From CAZKTS01 sp964555735 (GTDB lineage Bacteria > Actinomycetota > Acidimicrobiia > IMCC26256 > PALSA-555), in the NCBI GenBank assembly GCA_964555735.1, contig CAZKTS010000193.1, positions 1 to 43,767 of the forward strand: 43,767 bases of DNA, in the 5' to 3' direction. The translations under genes were made by a program, and so were the position numbers. A model generated the notes under the pieces. That model ran no database searches. It saw only the letters and a program-made list of their open reading frames with translations, and had not been told where the DNA came from. This document shows, one piece after another, positions 33,071-43,318 of this stretch (position 1 is the stretch's first letter; every line of letters starts with the position of its first letter).

Positions 33071-34270
33071 GTGACCGGGCCGCTCGACGGGGTGCGGGTG
33101 CTCGACCTCGGCACGCGGATCGCCGCGCCGTTCTGCGCGGGGCTGCTCGGCGAGCAGGGTGCCGACGTCATCAAGATCGAGCAGCCGGGCACGGGCGACT
33201 TCATGCGCGAGATCGGGCCGTTCACCCCCGGTGCCGACGGCCGCGACTACTCGCTCTTCTGGGCCGTCGAGGGGCGCGGCCGCAAGAGCGTCACCCTCGA
33301 CCTCCGTCGGCCCGAGGGTCAGGACCTCTTCCGCCGCCTCGCGGCGACGGCCGACGTCGTGGTGGAGAACTTCCGCCCCGGCACGCTCGAGAAGTGGGAG
33401 ATCGGCCCGAGCGCGCTCCCCGATCGGCTCGTCACCGTCCGCATCTCGAGCTTCGGACAGGACGGTCCGTACTCGCCGCGTCCGGGTCTCGACCGCGTCG
33501 GCATCGGCTACGGCGGGCTCCTCAACCTCACCGGCTATCCCGACCGCCCGCCGGTGCGCGTCGGCGTGACGATCTCCGACTACCTCACCGGCGTGTTCGC
33601 GGCCCACGCCGCGGTCGCGGCGCTCTACGGGCGCGACGCCCGCGACGGGTCGGGCGCGGTCATCGACGCCGCGCTCTACGGCGCCGCGCTCCGGATCCTC
33701 GAGTGGACGCTCCCCGCCTACGACAAGCTCGGGATCGTGCGGTCGCGCGAAGGGAACCGGCTCGCCAACTCGGCCCCGCTCGACAACTACCCCACCGCCG
33801 ACGGCAAGTACGTCTGCATCGTCGCCGGATCGGACGCCAACTTCTCACGCCTCGCGAAGGCGATGGAACGCCCCGAGCTGGTCGATGACCCGCGCTACGC
33901 CCGACTCGCGGACCGGGCCGCTCACGGCGACGAGATCAACGGGGTCGTCGCCGAGTGGACGAGCAGCCTGCTCGCGGCGGAGATCGAGGCGCGCTGCGTC
34001 GAGTGCGACGTCCCGGTCGCCACGGCGTACACGGCCGCGGACGTGTTCGCCGACCCGCACATGACCGCCCGCCACGACCTCGTCACCGTCGACGACCCCG
34101 AAGCCGGGCCGCTGCGCCAGCAGGCGCCGTTCCCCCGCCGGGTCGGCGAGACGCCCGCCGCGCCCTCCGGCGCGCCTCGCCTCGGCGAGCACACCCGCGA
34201 GGTCCTCGGCGCGCTCGACGGCATGACCGGCGCCGAGCTCGACCGCCTGGCCGCGGACGGCGTGCTGTGA
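33071..34270 (+). CDS. Family III CoA-transferase (CaiB/BaiF)
   Basis: A 399-residue enzyme that moves CoA between carboxylic acids. Motifs: LDLGTRIAAPFCAGLLGEQG, ADVIKIEQPGTGDFMR, VENFRPGTLEKW and ISSFGQDGPYSPRPGLDRVG. The catalytic Asp lies in GAVIDAALYGAALRI. GTG 33071 is used, with AGGAG six bases before it. The stop overlaps the GTG of the DUF35 gene by four bases, so both are coupled, and the DUF35 gene is in turn coupled to the thiolase gene. It would activate or recycle CoA on a pathway acid; many family members use succinyl-CoA. The substrate cannot be told. Confidence 0.92.
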   Translation: MTGPLDGVRVLDLGTRIAAPFCAGLLGEQGADVIKIEQPGTGDFMREIGPFTPGADGRDYSLFWAVEGRGRKSVTLDLRRPEGQDLFRRLAATADVVVENFRPGTLEKWEIGPSALPDRLVTVRISSFGQDGPYSPRPGLDRVGIGYGGLLNLTGYPDRPPVRVGVTISDYLTGVFAAHAAVAALYGRDARDGSGAVIDAALYGAALRILEWTLPAYDKLGIVRSREGNRLANSAPLDNYPTADGKYVCIVAGSDANFSRLAKAMERPELVDDPRYARLADRAAHGDEINGVVAEWTSSLLAAEIEARCVECDVPVATAYTAADVFADPHMTARHDLVTVDDPEAGPLRQQAPFPRRVGETPAAPSGAPRLGEHTREVLGALDGMTGAELDRLAADGVL

Positions 34271-34674
34271 GCACGCCCTCCCCGGTGCACGCGGGCCTCT
34301 GGGCCGACACCGACGACGGCCCGCGCCTGCTCGGCACCCGCTGCCGCGCCTGCACCCGTCACCACTTCCCCGCGAGCGGCTCGTGCCCGTTCTGCGGCTC
34401 GGCAGACGTCGAGGGCGTGCAGCTGTCCCCCACCGGCACGCTCTGGGGCTGGACCGGCGTCACCAACGCCCCGCCCGGCTACGAGGGCCCGGTCCCGTTC
34501 GGCTTCGGGGTCGTCGAGCTGCCCGAGGGGCTGCGCATCATCACGCGGCTCGAGGAGCCCGACCCCGAGCGCCTCGAGTTCGGTCAGACGATGCGCTTCG
34601 TGCTCGCCGCCGTCGGCACCGCCGAGGACGGCGCCGAGATGGTCACGTACTCCTTCGCCCCGGAGGCGTCGTGA
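34267..34674 (+). CDS. DUF35 OB-fold zinc-ribbon protein (thiolase/aldolase partner)
   Basis: A 135-residue protein. The rubredoxin-like zinc ribbon is CRACTRHHFPASGSCPFC (residues about 26-43), followed by an OB-fold with GTLWGWTGVTNAPPG, VPFGFGVVELPEGLRI and a C-terminal strand. In known systems, DUF35 domains bind and activate a thiolase-fold partner; in mycobacterial ChsH2/Ltp2 the DUF35 domain is needed for retro-aldol cleavage of a steroid side chain. Here it overlaps the CoA-transferase stop (GTGA), and its own stop overlaps the thiolase start, so it is translated with its likely partner. It is free-standing rather than fused to a MaoC domain. Confidence 0.92.
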   Translation: MSTPSPVHAGLWADTDDGPRLLGTRCRACTRHHFPASGSCPFCGSADVEGVQLSPTGTLWGWTGVTNAPPGYEGPVPFGFGVVELPEGLRIITRLEEPDPERLEFGQTMRFVLAAVGTAEDGAEMVTYSFAPEAS

Positions 34675-35810
34675 GCAGCGGTACGGGCGTGAGGATCGCG
34701 GGGGCGGGCATCCACCCGTTCGGCCGGTTCGGCGAGACGACGATCACCGAGATGGGAGTGGTCGCGGTCCGCGCCGCGCTCGACGCTGCGGGCGATCCGG
34801 CGTTCCAGGCCGCGTTCTGTGCCACCGCGTACGGCGGGGTCGCGTCGGGGCACAAGGTGCTCGGCGCGATCGCCCGCACGGGGATGCCGATCGTCGACGT
34901 CGAGGCCGGCTGCGCGAGCGGCGGTGCCGCGCTCATGCTCGCCGCGGGCGCGATCCGCGCGGGCCAGTACGACACCGTGCTGGTGTTCGGCATCGAGAAG
35001 ATGCCCAAGGGCATCATCCGGTCCTCGTTCTTCGAGCCGTGGCGCGAGCAAGCCGGCCTCGCCGCGACCCCCGCCTACTTCGCCCTCCGGGCCCAACGCC
35101 TCATGCGCGAGTCCGGCGTCACCAAGGAGGACTTCGCCGCGGTGGTGGTCAAGAACCGTCGCCACGGGGTCCACAACCCGAACGCGATGTTCCGGAAGGA
35201 GACCACGACCGAGGACGTCCTCGCCTCCCGCCTGGTGTGCGAGCCGCTCCACCTCCACATGCTGTGCTCGCCCAACGAAGGGGCCGCGGCGGTCGTGCTG
35301 CGCCGCGCCGACCTCGCGGGTCCCGACGACCCCACGCTCGCGGCGGCGGTGCTGCGCTCGCACCTGCCGGGGTCGGTGCTCGGCGAGGCCACACCGATGA
35401 GCGGCGTCGACGACACCGGCATCACCCCGCCCAGCACGCTCGCCGCCGACGCGGCGTACGAAGAGGCGGGCGTCGCCCCCGAGGATCTCGACGTCGTCGA
35501 GTGCCAGGACACCGATGCGGCTCGCGAGCTGCTCGCCTACGAGGAGCTGCGCCTCTGCGCGCGCGGCGAGCAGCCCGTACTCCTCGCCGACGGCGCCACC
35601 GCGCTGGGCGGACGCCTGCCGGTCAACCCGAGCGGCGGCCTGCTGTCGAAGGGCGAACCGCTCGGCGCGTCCGCACTCGGTCAGGTCGTGGAGCTCACCG
35701 CGCAGCTACGGGGCGAGGCCGGCGAGCGCCAGGTCGACGGCGCGCGCGTCGCCCTCGCGCACACCGTCGGCCGCGGCGCCAACGCCTCGGTGACGATCCT
35801 CACCAAGTAG
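34671..35810 (+). CDS. Thiolase-superfamily protein, SCP2/Ltp-like, with altered active site
   Basis: A 379-residue thiolase-fold protein. The nucleophile region has DVEAGCASGGAALM, so a Cys is kept. The later segment that is HDCF in SCP-x thiolases is QDTD before ELLAYEELRLC, and the GHP motif is GEP (SKGEPLGASALG), so the usual His and the second Cys site are altered. The last Cys-Gly motif is absent (VGRGANASVTIL). This pattern is closer to lipid-transfer-type or aldolase relatives (Ltp2-like) than to a true 3-ketoacyl-CoA thiolase. GTG 34671 overlaps the DUF35 stop (GTGA). A C-C bond-cleaving role on an acyl-CoA is likely; the exact reaction is open. Confidence 0.85.
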   Translation: MSSGTGVRIAGAGIHPFGRFGETTITEMGVVAVRAALDAAGDPAFQAAFCATAYGGVASGHKVLGAIARTGMPIVDVEAGCASGGAALMLAAGAIRAGQYDTVLVFGIEKMPKGIIRSSFFEPWREQAGLAATPAYFALRAQRLMRESGVTKEDFAAVVVKNRRHGVHNPNAMFRKETTTEDVLASRLVCEPLHLHMLCSPNEGAAAVVLRRADLAGPDDPTLAAAVLRSHLPGSVLGEATPMSGVDDTGITPPSTLAADAAYEEAGVAPEDLDVVECQDTDAARELLAYEELRLCARGEQPVLLADGATALGGRLPVNPSGGLLSKGEPLGASALGQVVELTAQLRGEAGERQVDGARVALAHTVGRGANASVTILTK

Positions 35811-35826
35811 CCAGCGCCGGGCCCGC

Positions 35827-35849
35827 AGCGACGGGCAGAGCCCGCCGCT
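35827..35849. terminator. Hairpin between thiolase and binding-protein genes
   Basis: A 9-bp stem with one mismatch (35827-35835 with 35841-35849) and a five-base loop. It lies in the 37-base gap between convergent stops and reaches into the TAG of the minus-strand gene. No T-run is seen. Confidence 0.45.
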
Positions 35850-37275
35850 ACTGGCCGACTCTCGAGTTGTACTCCTGCATCGCCGCGGTGGCGGCCGAGG
35901 ACGCGGACTTGATCGCCGACTTCGGCGAGGTGCCGTCGGTCAGCATGCTCTGCCACGACTCACGCACCGCGTTCTGCACACCGGTGTAGTCGCCGATGAT
36001 CGGGCCTGCGGTCGCGAGGTTGCTCGGGCCGGTGAGCAGCTGGTCGTACGCCACCTTGTACCCGGGGACACGCGCCCACAGCTCCTGCACCTCGGGCGAG
36101 TCGGCCGCCTCCTTCACGATCGGCACGTAGCCGGTGCCCGCGGCCCAGGTGGCCTGGGACTGCGCAGTGTTCAGGAACTTGGCGAACTCCCACGCCGCGG
36201 CCTGCTTCTCGGGCGCCGACTTGTTGACGATCCACAGCGCGCCGCCGTCGACCACCACGCCGCCCTTGCCCTTCGGGCCGGGCATCGGCGCGACGCCGAT
36301 CTCGACGCCCGGGTACGCACCGCTGGCGAGCACCGTCGTGATCGTGCCGAGCGAGGCCGAGGTCTCGGTGGTCATGACATGGGTGCCGTTGCCGATGCCG
36401 AGCAGGTTGTCGAAGACCGACTGACCCTGGTCGCTGTTCACGACCGCCAAGCCGTCGTCGACCATCCCCTTCATCCACGTGTAGACCTCACGGCCGGTCG
36501 CGTTGTCGAACGTGGTCTTCGTGGCCCGCCCGGTGCGGCCGTTGCCGTTGTTCACGTACTCCTTGCCGGCGAGCGCCATGTACTGCTCGAGGTAGCCGGG
36601 CTCGGTCTTCAGGCCGTAGCCCGCCGGCGCGACACCGGCGTCGACGATCTTCTTCGAGTCGGCGCGGATCTCGTCCAGCGTCGTGGGCGGCTGGTCGGGG
36701 TCGAGGCCCGCCGCCGTGAACTTGGCGCGGTCGTAGTAGAGGACGGGGCCGGACGTGTTGAACGGCATCGGCCACAGCGTCTTGTCCACCGTGTAGTAGT
36801 CGACCACGCGCTCGATGTGCCCGGAGAGGTCGTAGTCGTCAGCCTTCACGCAGGCCTGCGCGGGCAGCACCGACTGGGTGTCGATCATCTGCTGGGTGTC
36901 GCCGTCGCCGATCTGGACCAGGTCCGGGAGGTCGCCGGTGGACAGTCCGGCCACGTACTTCTCGAGCGTGTCCTGGTACTCGGGCTGGTCGACCAGGCTG
37001 ACGTGCACCTTGTCCTGGGACGAGTTGAAGGTCGAGGCGAGGGCTTCGAGCGTCGCCTTGTTCTCGCGCACCATCGAGTGCCACATCGTGATCTCGACCG
37101 TGCCCTTGGCCTTGTCGAGCGCGCCCAGCGGGCACTTGGCACCCGAGGCCTGGCTCCCTGCCGATGCACCCGCGCCGGTGGCCGGAAGGACGGCCAGGGC
37201 GAGCCCACCCGCAACGGCGGCCACGAGCACGGAGCGGAGGCCGGATCGGACGACTCGGGTGCGACGACGGTGCAT
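35848..37275 (-). CDS. ABC importer substrate-binding protein (UgpB/sugar-binding type)
   Basis: A 475-residue exported protein. The signal peptide contains SVLVAAVAGGLALAVLP with a basic start RRRTRVVR. The mature domain has EITMWHSMVRENKATLEAL, PDLVQIGDGDTQQMID, PMPFNTSGPVLYYDRAKF and APEKQAAAWEFAKFLNT, typical of family 1 sugar and glycerol-3-phosphate binding proteins. No lipobox is seen, so it is either secreted or held loosely. ATG 37275 has AAGGAG upstream. It is the last gene of the ATPase-permease-permease-binding protein set and has its own promoter and operator-like palindrome. The ligand could be a sugar or a glycerophosphodiester. Confidence 0.9.
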   Translation of the reverse strand: MHRRRTRVVRSGLRSVLVAAVAGGLALAVLPATGAGASAGSQASGAKCPLGALDKAKGTVEITMWHSMVRENKATLEALASTFNSSQDKVHVSLVDQPEYQDTLEKYVAGLSTGDLPDLVQIGDGDTQQMIDTQSVLPAQACVKADDYDLSGHIERVVDYYTVDKTLWPMPFNTSGPVLYYDRAKFTAAGLDPDQPPTTLDEIRADSKKIVDAGVAPAGYGLKTEPGYLEQYMALAGKEYVNNGNGRTGRATKTTFDNATGREVYTWMKGMVDDGLAVVNSDQGQSVFDNLLGIGNGTHVMTTETSASLGTITTVLASGAYPGVEIGVAPMPGPKGKGGVVVDGGALWIVNKSAPEKQAAAWEFAKFLNTAQSQATWAAGTGYVPIVKEAADSPEVQELWARVPGYKVAYDQLLTGPSNLATAGPIIGDYTGVQNAVRESWQSMLTDGTSPKSAIKSASSAATAAMQEYNSRVGQ

Positions 37276-37285
37276 CGGGACTCCT

Positions 37286-37297
37286 TGACGCGCGTCA
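37286..37297. promoter_or_regulatory. Palindromic operator-like site before the binding-protein gene
   Basis: TGACGCGCGTCA is a perfect 12-base palindrome. It lies between the proposed -10 box and the AAGGAG ribosome site of the binding-protein gene, so a bound repressor could control that gene separately from the permease genes. Confidence 0.5.
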
Positions 37298-37314
37298 GCG
37301 GACGAACCGGCTCG

Positions 37315-37320
37315 AACATA
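37315..37320 (-). promoter_or_regulatory. -10 box of the binding-protein gene
   Basis: TATGTT on the minus strand lies 39 bases before ATG 37275, in the 59-base gap after the permease gene. It is the most A/T-rich patch in this gap. Confidence 0.4.
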
Positions 37321-37334
37321 GCCCGACCGACCCG

Positions 37335-38219
37335 TCATCCCTTGACGGCTCCGGCGGTGAGGCCACGGACGAGCTGCTTCTGGAACACCAGGAGCAGGAT
37401 CGCGAGCGGGATCACGGTGATGACCACGCCCGCGAAGGTCACGTTGATCTGGTCGATGCTCGTGTTGCGGAGCTGCTTGAGACCGATCTGGACCGTGCGG
37501 AACTCCTCGTCCTTGGTCACGAGGAGAGGCCAGAGGTACTGGTTCCATGCGGTGAGGAAGGCGAAGACACCGAGCGCGGCGACGGCCGGGCGAGAGAGGG
37601 GCACCGCGACCCGCGCGAGGAAGCGCCAATGGCCGTAGCCATCGAGCGCCGCGGCGTCCTGGAGGTCGCGCGGCACCCCGAGGAAGGCCTGGCGCATCAA
37701 GAACGCGCCGAAGCCGGTTGCGAGGAACGGCACCGCGAGCCCGGCGTAGGTGTTGTAGATGCCGAGGTCGGTGACCGTCGTGAGGTTCTGGATGATGGTG
37801 ACCTCGAAGGGGACCATGAGCGTCGCGAGGAACACCACGAACAGGGTGCGCTTGAACGGGAACTCGAGAAAGGCGAAGGCGTACCCCGCGAGGATCGCAG
37901 TCGTGATCTGCCCGACGACGATGATGATCGTCGTCACGAAGCTGTTGATCATGTACTGACCGAAGTGCGCCTGGTCCCACGCGCGCGAGTAGGTGTCCCA
38001 GACGGGGTCGGTCGGGAAGAACGTCGGCGGCCGCCCCGCGATCTGTTCAGGCTTCAGGAGCGAGTTGACGACCGTGATGTAGAGCGGGAACAGCACCACG
38101 AACGCGAGCAGCGAGAGCAGCGCGTACCGGGCGACCACGCCCCAGGTGCGTCGAGCACTTCGTGGCGTCTTCCGCTCCGGCGCGACTGCGGAGGATGGGG
38201 TGACGGTCGCGGCAGTCAT
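37335..38219 (-). CDS. ABC importer permease (UgpE/MalG type)
   Basis: A 294-residue protein with six expected membrane helices. The first helix is RYALLSLLAFVVLFPLYITV, and the EAA loop that docks on the ATPase is DAAALDGYGHWRFLARVAVP. The fold is typical of inner-membrane permeases of carbohydrate uptake systems, and the long first periplasmic loop contains PPTFFPTDPVWDTYSRAWDQ. ATG 38219 lies 7 bases after the UgpA-like stop, and TGAGG at that stop serves as its ribosome site. It forms a heterodimer with the next gene product. Confidence 0.92.
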   Translation of the reverse strand: MTAATVTPSSAVAPERKTPRSARRTWGVVARYALLSLLAFVVLFPLYITVVNSLLKPEQIAGRPPTFFPTDPVWDTYSRAWDQAHFGQYMINSFVTTIIIVVGQITTAILAGYAFAFLEFPFKRTLFVVFLATLMVPFEVTIIQNLTTVTDLGIYNTYAGLAVPFLATGFGAFLMRQAFLGVPRDLQDAAALDGYGHWRFLARVAVPLSRPAVAALGVFAFLTAWNQYLWPLLVTKDEEFRTVQIGLKQLRNTSIDQINVTFAGVVITVIPLAILLLVFQKQLVRGLTAGAVKG

Positions 38220-38226
38220 CGGGGCC

Positions 38227-39177
38227 TCACCGCGCGTAGTGCACGCGGCGCTCGAGGAAGCGCAGCTGCAGGAGGGTGAGGATCATGGTGATCACGAAGA
38301 GTGCGATGGCGAGCACGGCCGCCTTGCCGGGGTTCTTCTGCTCCCGGAGCTCGGTGTAGATGAAGTACGTCAGCACGTTCGTCTTCTTGATCGGTCCGCC
38401 TTGGGTGAGCAGGTCGATCTGACCGAACGTCTGGAAGGCGAAGATCGAGCCCACGACCACCGCGAAGAAGATCGTCGGCGACAGCATCGGGAGCGTGACG
38501 TTGCGAAAGCGCGACCACGGACCCGCGCCGTCGACCTGCGCCGCCTCGAGCAGGTCCTCGGGCACGGCCTGCAGACCGGCCGACATCAGGATGAACGACA
38601 GGCCCAGGTTCTGCCAGATGGTCGCGACGGCCACGCCCAGGAGCGCGAAGTCCGGGTTCTCGAGGATCGGTGGCGTCGGGCTGATGCCGAGCCACGGGAG
38701 CAGGCCCACCTGCGGGCTCATGAGCGTCCCGAAGATCACCGAGGCGACGGCCACCGAGGTCGCCACCGTCGACGAGAAGATCGTGCGGTAGATGCCGACG
38801 CCCTTGAGCTTCTGGTGGGCGAGCGTCGCCAGCGCGATGCCCAACCCGATGCCGATGGGCACGGTGATGATCGCGAAGAGGATCGTCGTCCACAGGGAGT
38901 CGAGGAACTCCTTCGAGCCCAGCACATCGCTGATCTGGTCGAAGCCGACGTACTTGCTCGGCAACCCGGGGAACGGCGGCACCGAGTACAGCGAGAGCTC
39001 GAAGTTCTTCAGGAACGGATAGAAGATGAAGACCGCGAACACGACGAAGGCGGGCGCGAGCATCAGGTAGGCGAGCCCGATCTCGCGCAGCCGCCGCGAC
39101 CGCCGCCGGCGGCGCGGGCGAGGCGGTTCGTCCTCGATCGCGAGGTCCAGGCCGGACTCGTTGGCGAGCGCGCTCAC
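38227..39177 (-). CDS. ABC importer permease (UgpA/MalF type)
   Basis: A 316-residue permease subunit with six helices. An Arg-rich start (RPRRRRRSRRLREIG) precedes the first helix, AYLMLAPAFVVFAVFIFYP. Further points are TILFAIITVPIGIGLGIALA and the EAA loop LLEAAQVDGAGPWSRFRNVT. Together with the UgpE-like subunit it makes the channel for the substrate. GTG 39177 has AGGGG upstream and follows the ATPase gene by 13 bases. The size and the lack of a large second periplasmic domain fit UgpA rather than MalF. Confidence 0.92.
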   Translation of the reverse strand: MSALANESGLDLAIEDEPPRPRRRRRSRRLREIGLAYLMLAPAFVVFAVFIFYPFLKNFELSLYSVPPFPGLPSKYVGFDQISDVLGSKEFLDSLWTTILFAIITVPIGIGLGIALATLAHQKLKGVGIYRTIFSSTVATSVAVASVIFGTLMSPQVGLLPWLGISPTPPILENPDFALLGVAVATIWQNLGLSFILMSAGLQAVPEDLLEAAQVDGAGPWSRFRNVTLPMLSPTIFFAVVVGSIFAFQTFGQIDLLTQGGPIKKTNVLTYFIYTELREQKNPGKAAVLAIALFVITMILTLLQLRFLERRVHYAR

Positions 39178-39190
39178 GCAGCCACCCCTG

Positions 39191-40285
39191 TCATCCGACC
39201 GGGTCGATCCGCGCGCCGCTCGCGGCGTCGAACAGGTGCAGGTGCTCGGAAGGCGCGGTCAGATGCAGGGAGGTGGCCTCCTTCGGCGGTGTCTCTTCCG
39301 CCGACTGGCGGGCGATGACCATCTGCCCGTCGTCGAGGCGGCACACGATGTGCCGTTCGTGGCCGAGCGACTCGACCACGGTGACCGTCGCGCGCAGGAT
39401 CCCGTCCGCGGCGAGCTCGAGATGCTCCGGCCGCACCCCGAGCACCACTCGCTCGGGGGCGGCGGCGAGCACGGCGGTCGCGAGCGCCGACGGTAGCGGC
39501 AACGAGACGCCTTCGGCCTGCATCACCACCGCATCGCCCTCACGAGCGAGCTCACCTTCGATGGTGTTCATCGGTGGGCTGCCGATGAAGCGCGCGACGA
39601 ACAGGTTCGCCGGCGCGGCGTAGACGTCCTGGGGCGGCGCGACCTGCTGGAGAACGCCGCGGTCCATGATCGCGATGCGATGACCCATCGTCATGGCTTC
39701 GACCTGGTCGTGGGTGACGTACACCACGGTCGCGGAGAGTCGGCGCTGGAGCTCGATGAGCTCGGCGCGTGTCTGCACCCGAAGCTTCGCATCGAGGTTC
39801 GAGAGCGGCTCGTCCATCAAGAACGCCTCGGGTCGCCGCACGATCGCCCGCGCGAGCGCGACACGCTGGCGCTGACCGCCGGACAGCTCGGCCGGCTTGC
39901 GACTCATCAGCTCGCCGAGGTCGAGCATGTCGGCCGCCTCGCGCACGAGACGGGCGCGCTCCTCCGCCGCGACTCGACGCGTCTTCAGCGGGAACTCGAT
40001 GTTCCGCGCGACGGTCATGTGCGGGTAGAGCGCGTAGCTCTGGAACACCATCGCGATGTCGCGGTCCTTCGCCTCGACGTCGGTGACGTCGCGACCACCG
40101 ATCGTGATCGTGCCCGACGTCGGGTCCTCGAGCCCGGCGATCATCCGCAGCGCGGTGCTCTTCCCGCAGCCGGACGGCCCGAGGAGGACCAGGAACTCCT
40201 CGTCGGCCACCTCGAGGCTCAAGCCGTCGACCGCGACGACATCGCCGAAGCGCTTCGTCACCCCATCGAGCGTGACTCGGCTCAC
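39191..40285 (-). CDS. ABC importer ATPase (UgpC/MalK/MsmX type)
   Basis: A 364-residue ATPase. The nucleotide domain has Walker A GPSGCGKST, Q-loop AMVFQSYALYPHMT, signature LSGGQRQRVALARA, Walker B AFLMDEPLSNLD and H-loop YVTHDQVEAMT. The C-terminal regulatory (OB/TOBE) part includes FIGSPPMNTIEGELA and VVLGVRPEHLEL. Such subunits often serve several sugar importers. GTG 40285 follows a GGAGGGA ribosome site. It is the first gene of the importer operon; the promoter is divergent from that of the hybrid kinase gene. Confidence 0.93.
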   Translation of the reverse strand: MSRVTLDGVTKRFGDVVAVDGLSLEVADEEFLVLLGPSGCGKSTALRMIAGLEDPTSGTITIGGRDVTDVEAKDRDIAMVFQSYALYPHMTVARNIEFPLKTRRVAAEERARLVREAADMLDLGELMSRKPAELSGGQRQRVALARAIVRRPEAFLMDEPLSNLDAKLRVQTRAELIELQRRLSATVVYVTHDQVEAMTMGHRIAIMDRGVLQQVAPPQDVYAAPANLFVARFIGSPPMNTIEGELAREGDAVVMQAEGVSLPLPSALATAVLAAAPERVVLGVRPEHLELAADGILRATVTVVESLGHERHIVCRLDDGQMVIARQSAEETPPKEATSLHLTAPSEHLHLFDAASGARIDPVG

Positions 40286-40321
40286 GACCCCGGTTCCCTC
40301 CCGCCGCCCAGCGACGGGCGC

Positions 40322-40327
40322 ATCGTA
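40322..40327 (-). promoter_or_regulatory. -10 box of the ABC importer operon
   Basis: TACGAT on the minus strand lies 36 bases before GTG 40285. The leader of about 30 bases contains the ribosome site GGAGGGA. Confidence 0.4.
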
Positions 40328-40394
40328 CGCGGGCGCGCCGGTCCGGGCGGTCAACGGACGGCAACCGGCGAGTGACGGCCCCCTGAACGAGGCG

Positions 40395-40400
40395 TAGCCT
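40395..40400 (+). promoter_or_regulatory. -10 box of the hybrid kinase gene
   Basis: TAGCCT lies 56 bases before ATG 40457. The 171-base gap 40286-40456 holds the two divergent promoters and no gene. Confidence 0.4.
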
Positions 40401-40456
40401 GGGTCGTCGGTGCGGTCGGACTCGGGTCCGATCGCCGGCGACGGCGGGGGCTGGCC

Positions 40457-43282
<2,826 letters not shown>

Positions 43283-43288
43283 CGCGCG

Positions 43289-43310
43289 CCGCCGACTGAT
43301 CCGCCGGCGG
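43289..43310. terminator. Short GC hairpin after the kinase gene
   Basis: A 6-bp CCGCCG/CGGCGG stem (43289-43294 with 43305-43310) and a ten-base loop in the 36-base gap between convergent stops. It is weak evidence for a terminator. Confidence 0.3.
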
Positions 43311-43318
43311 ACCGGCGC

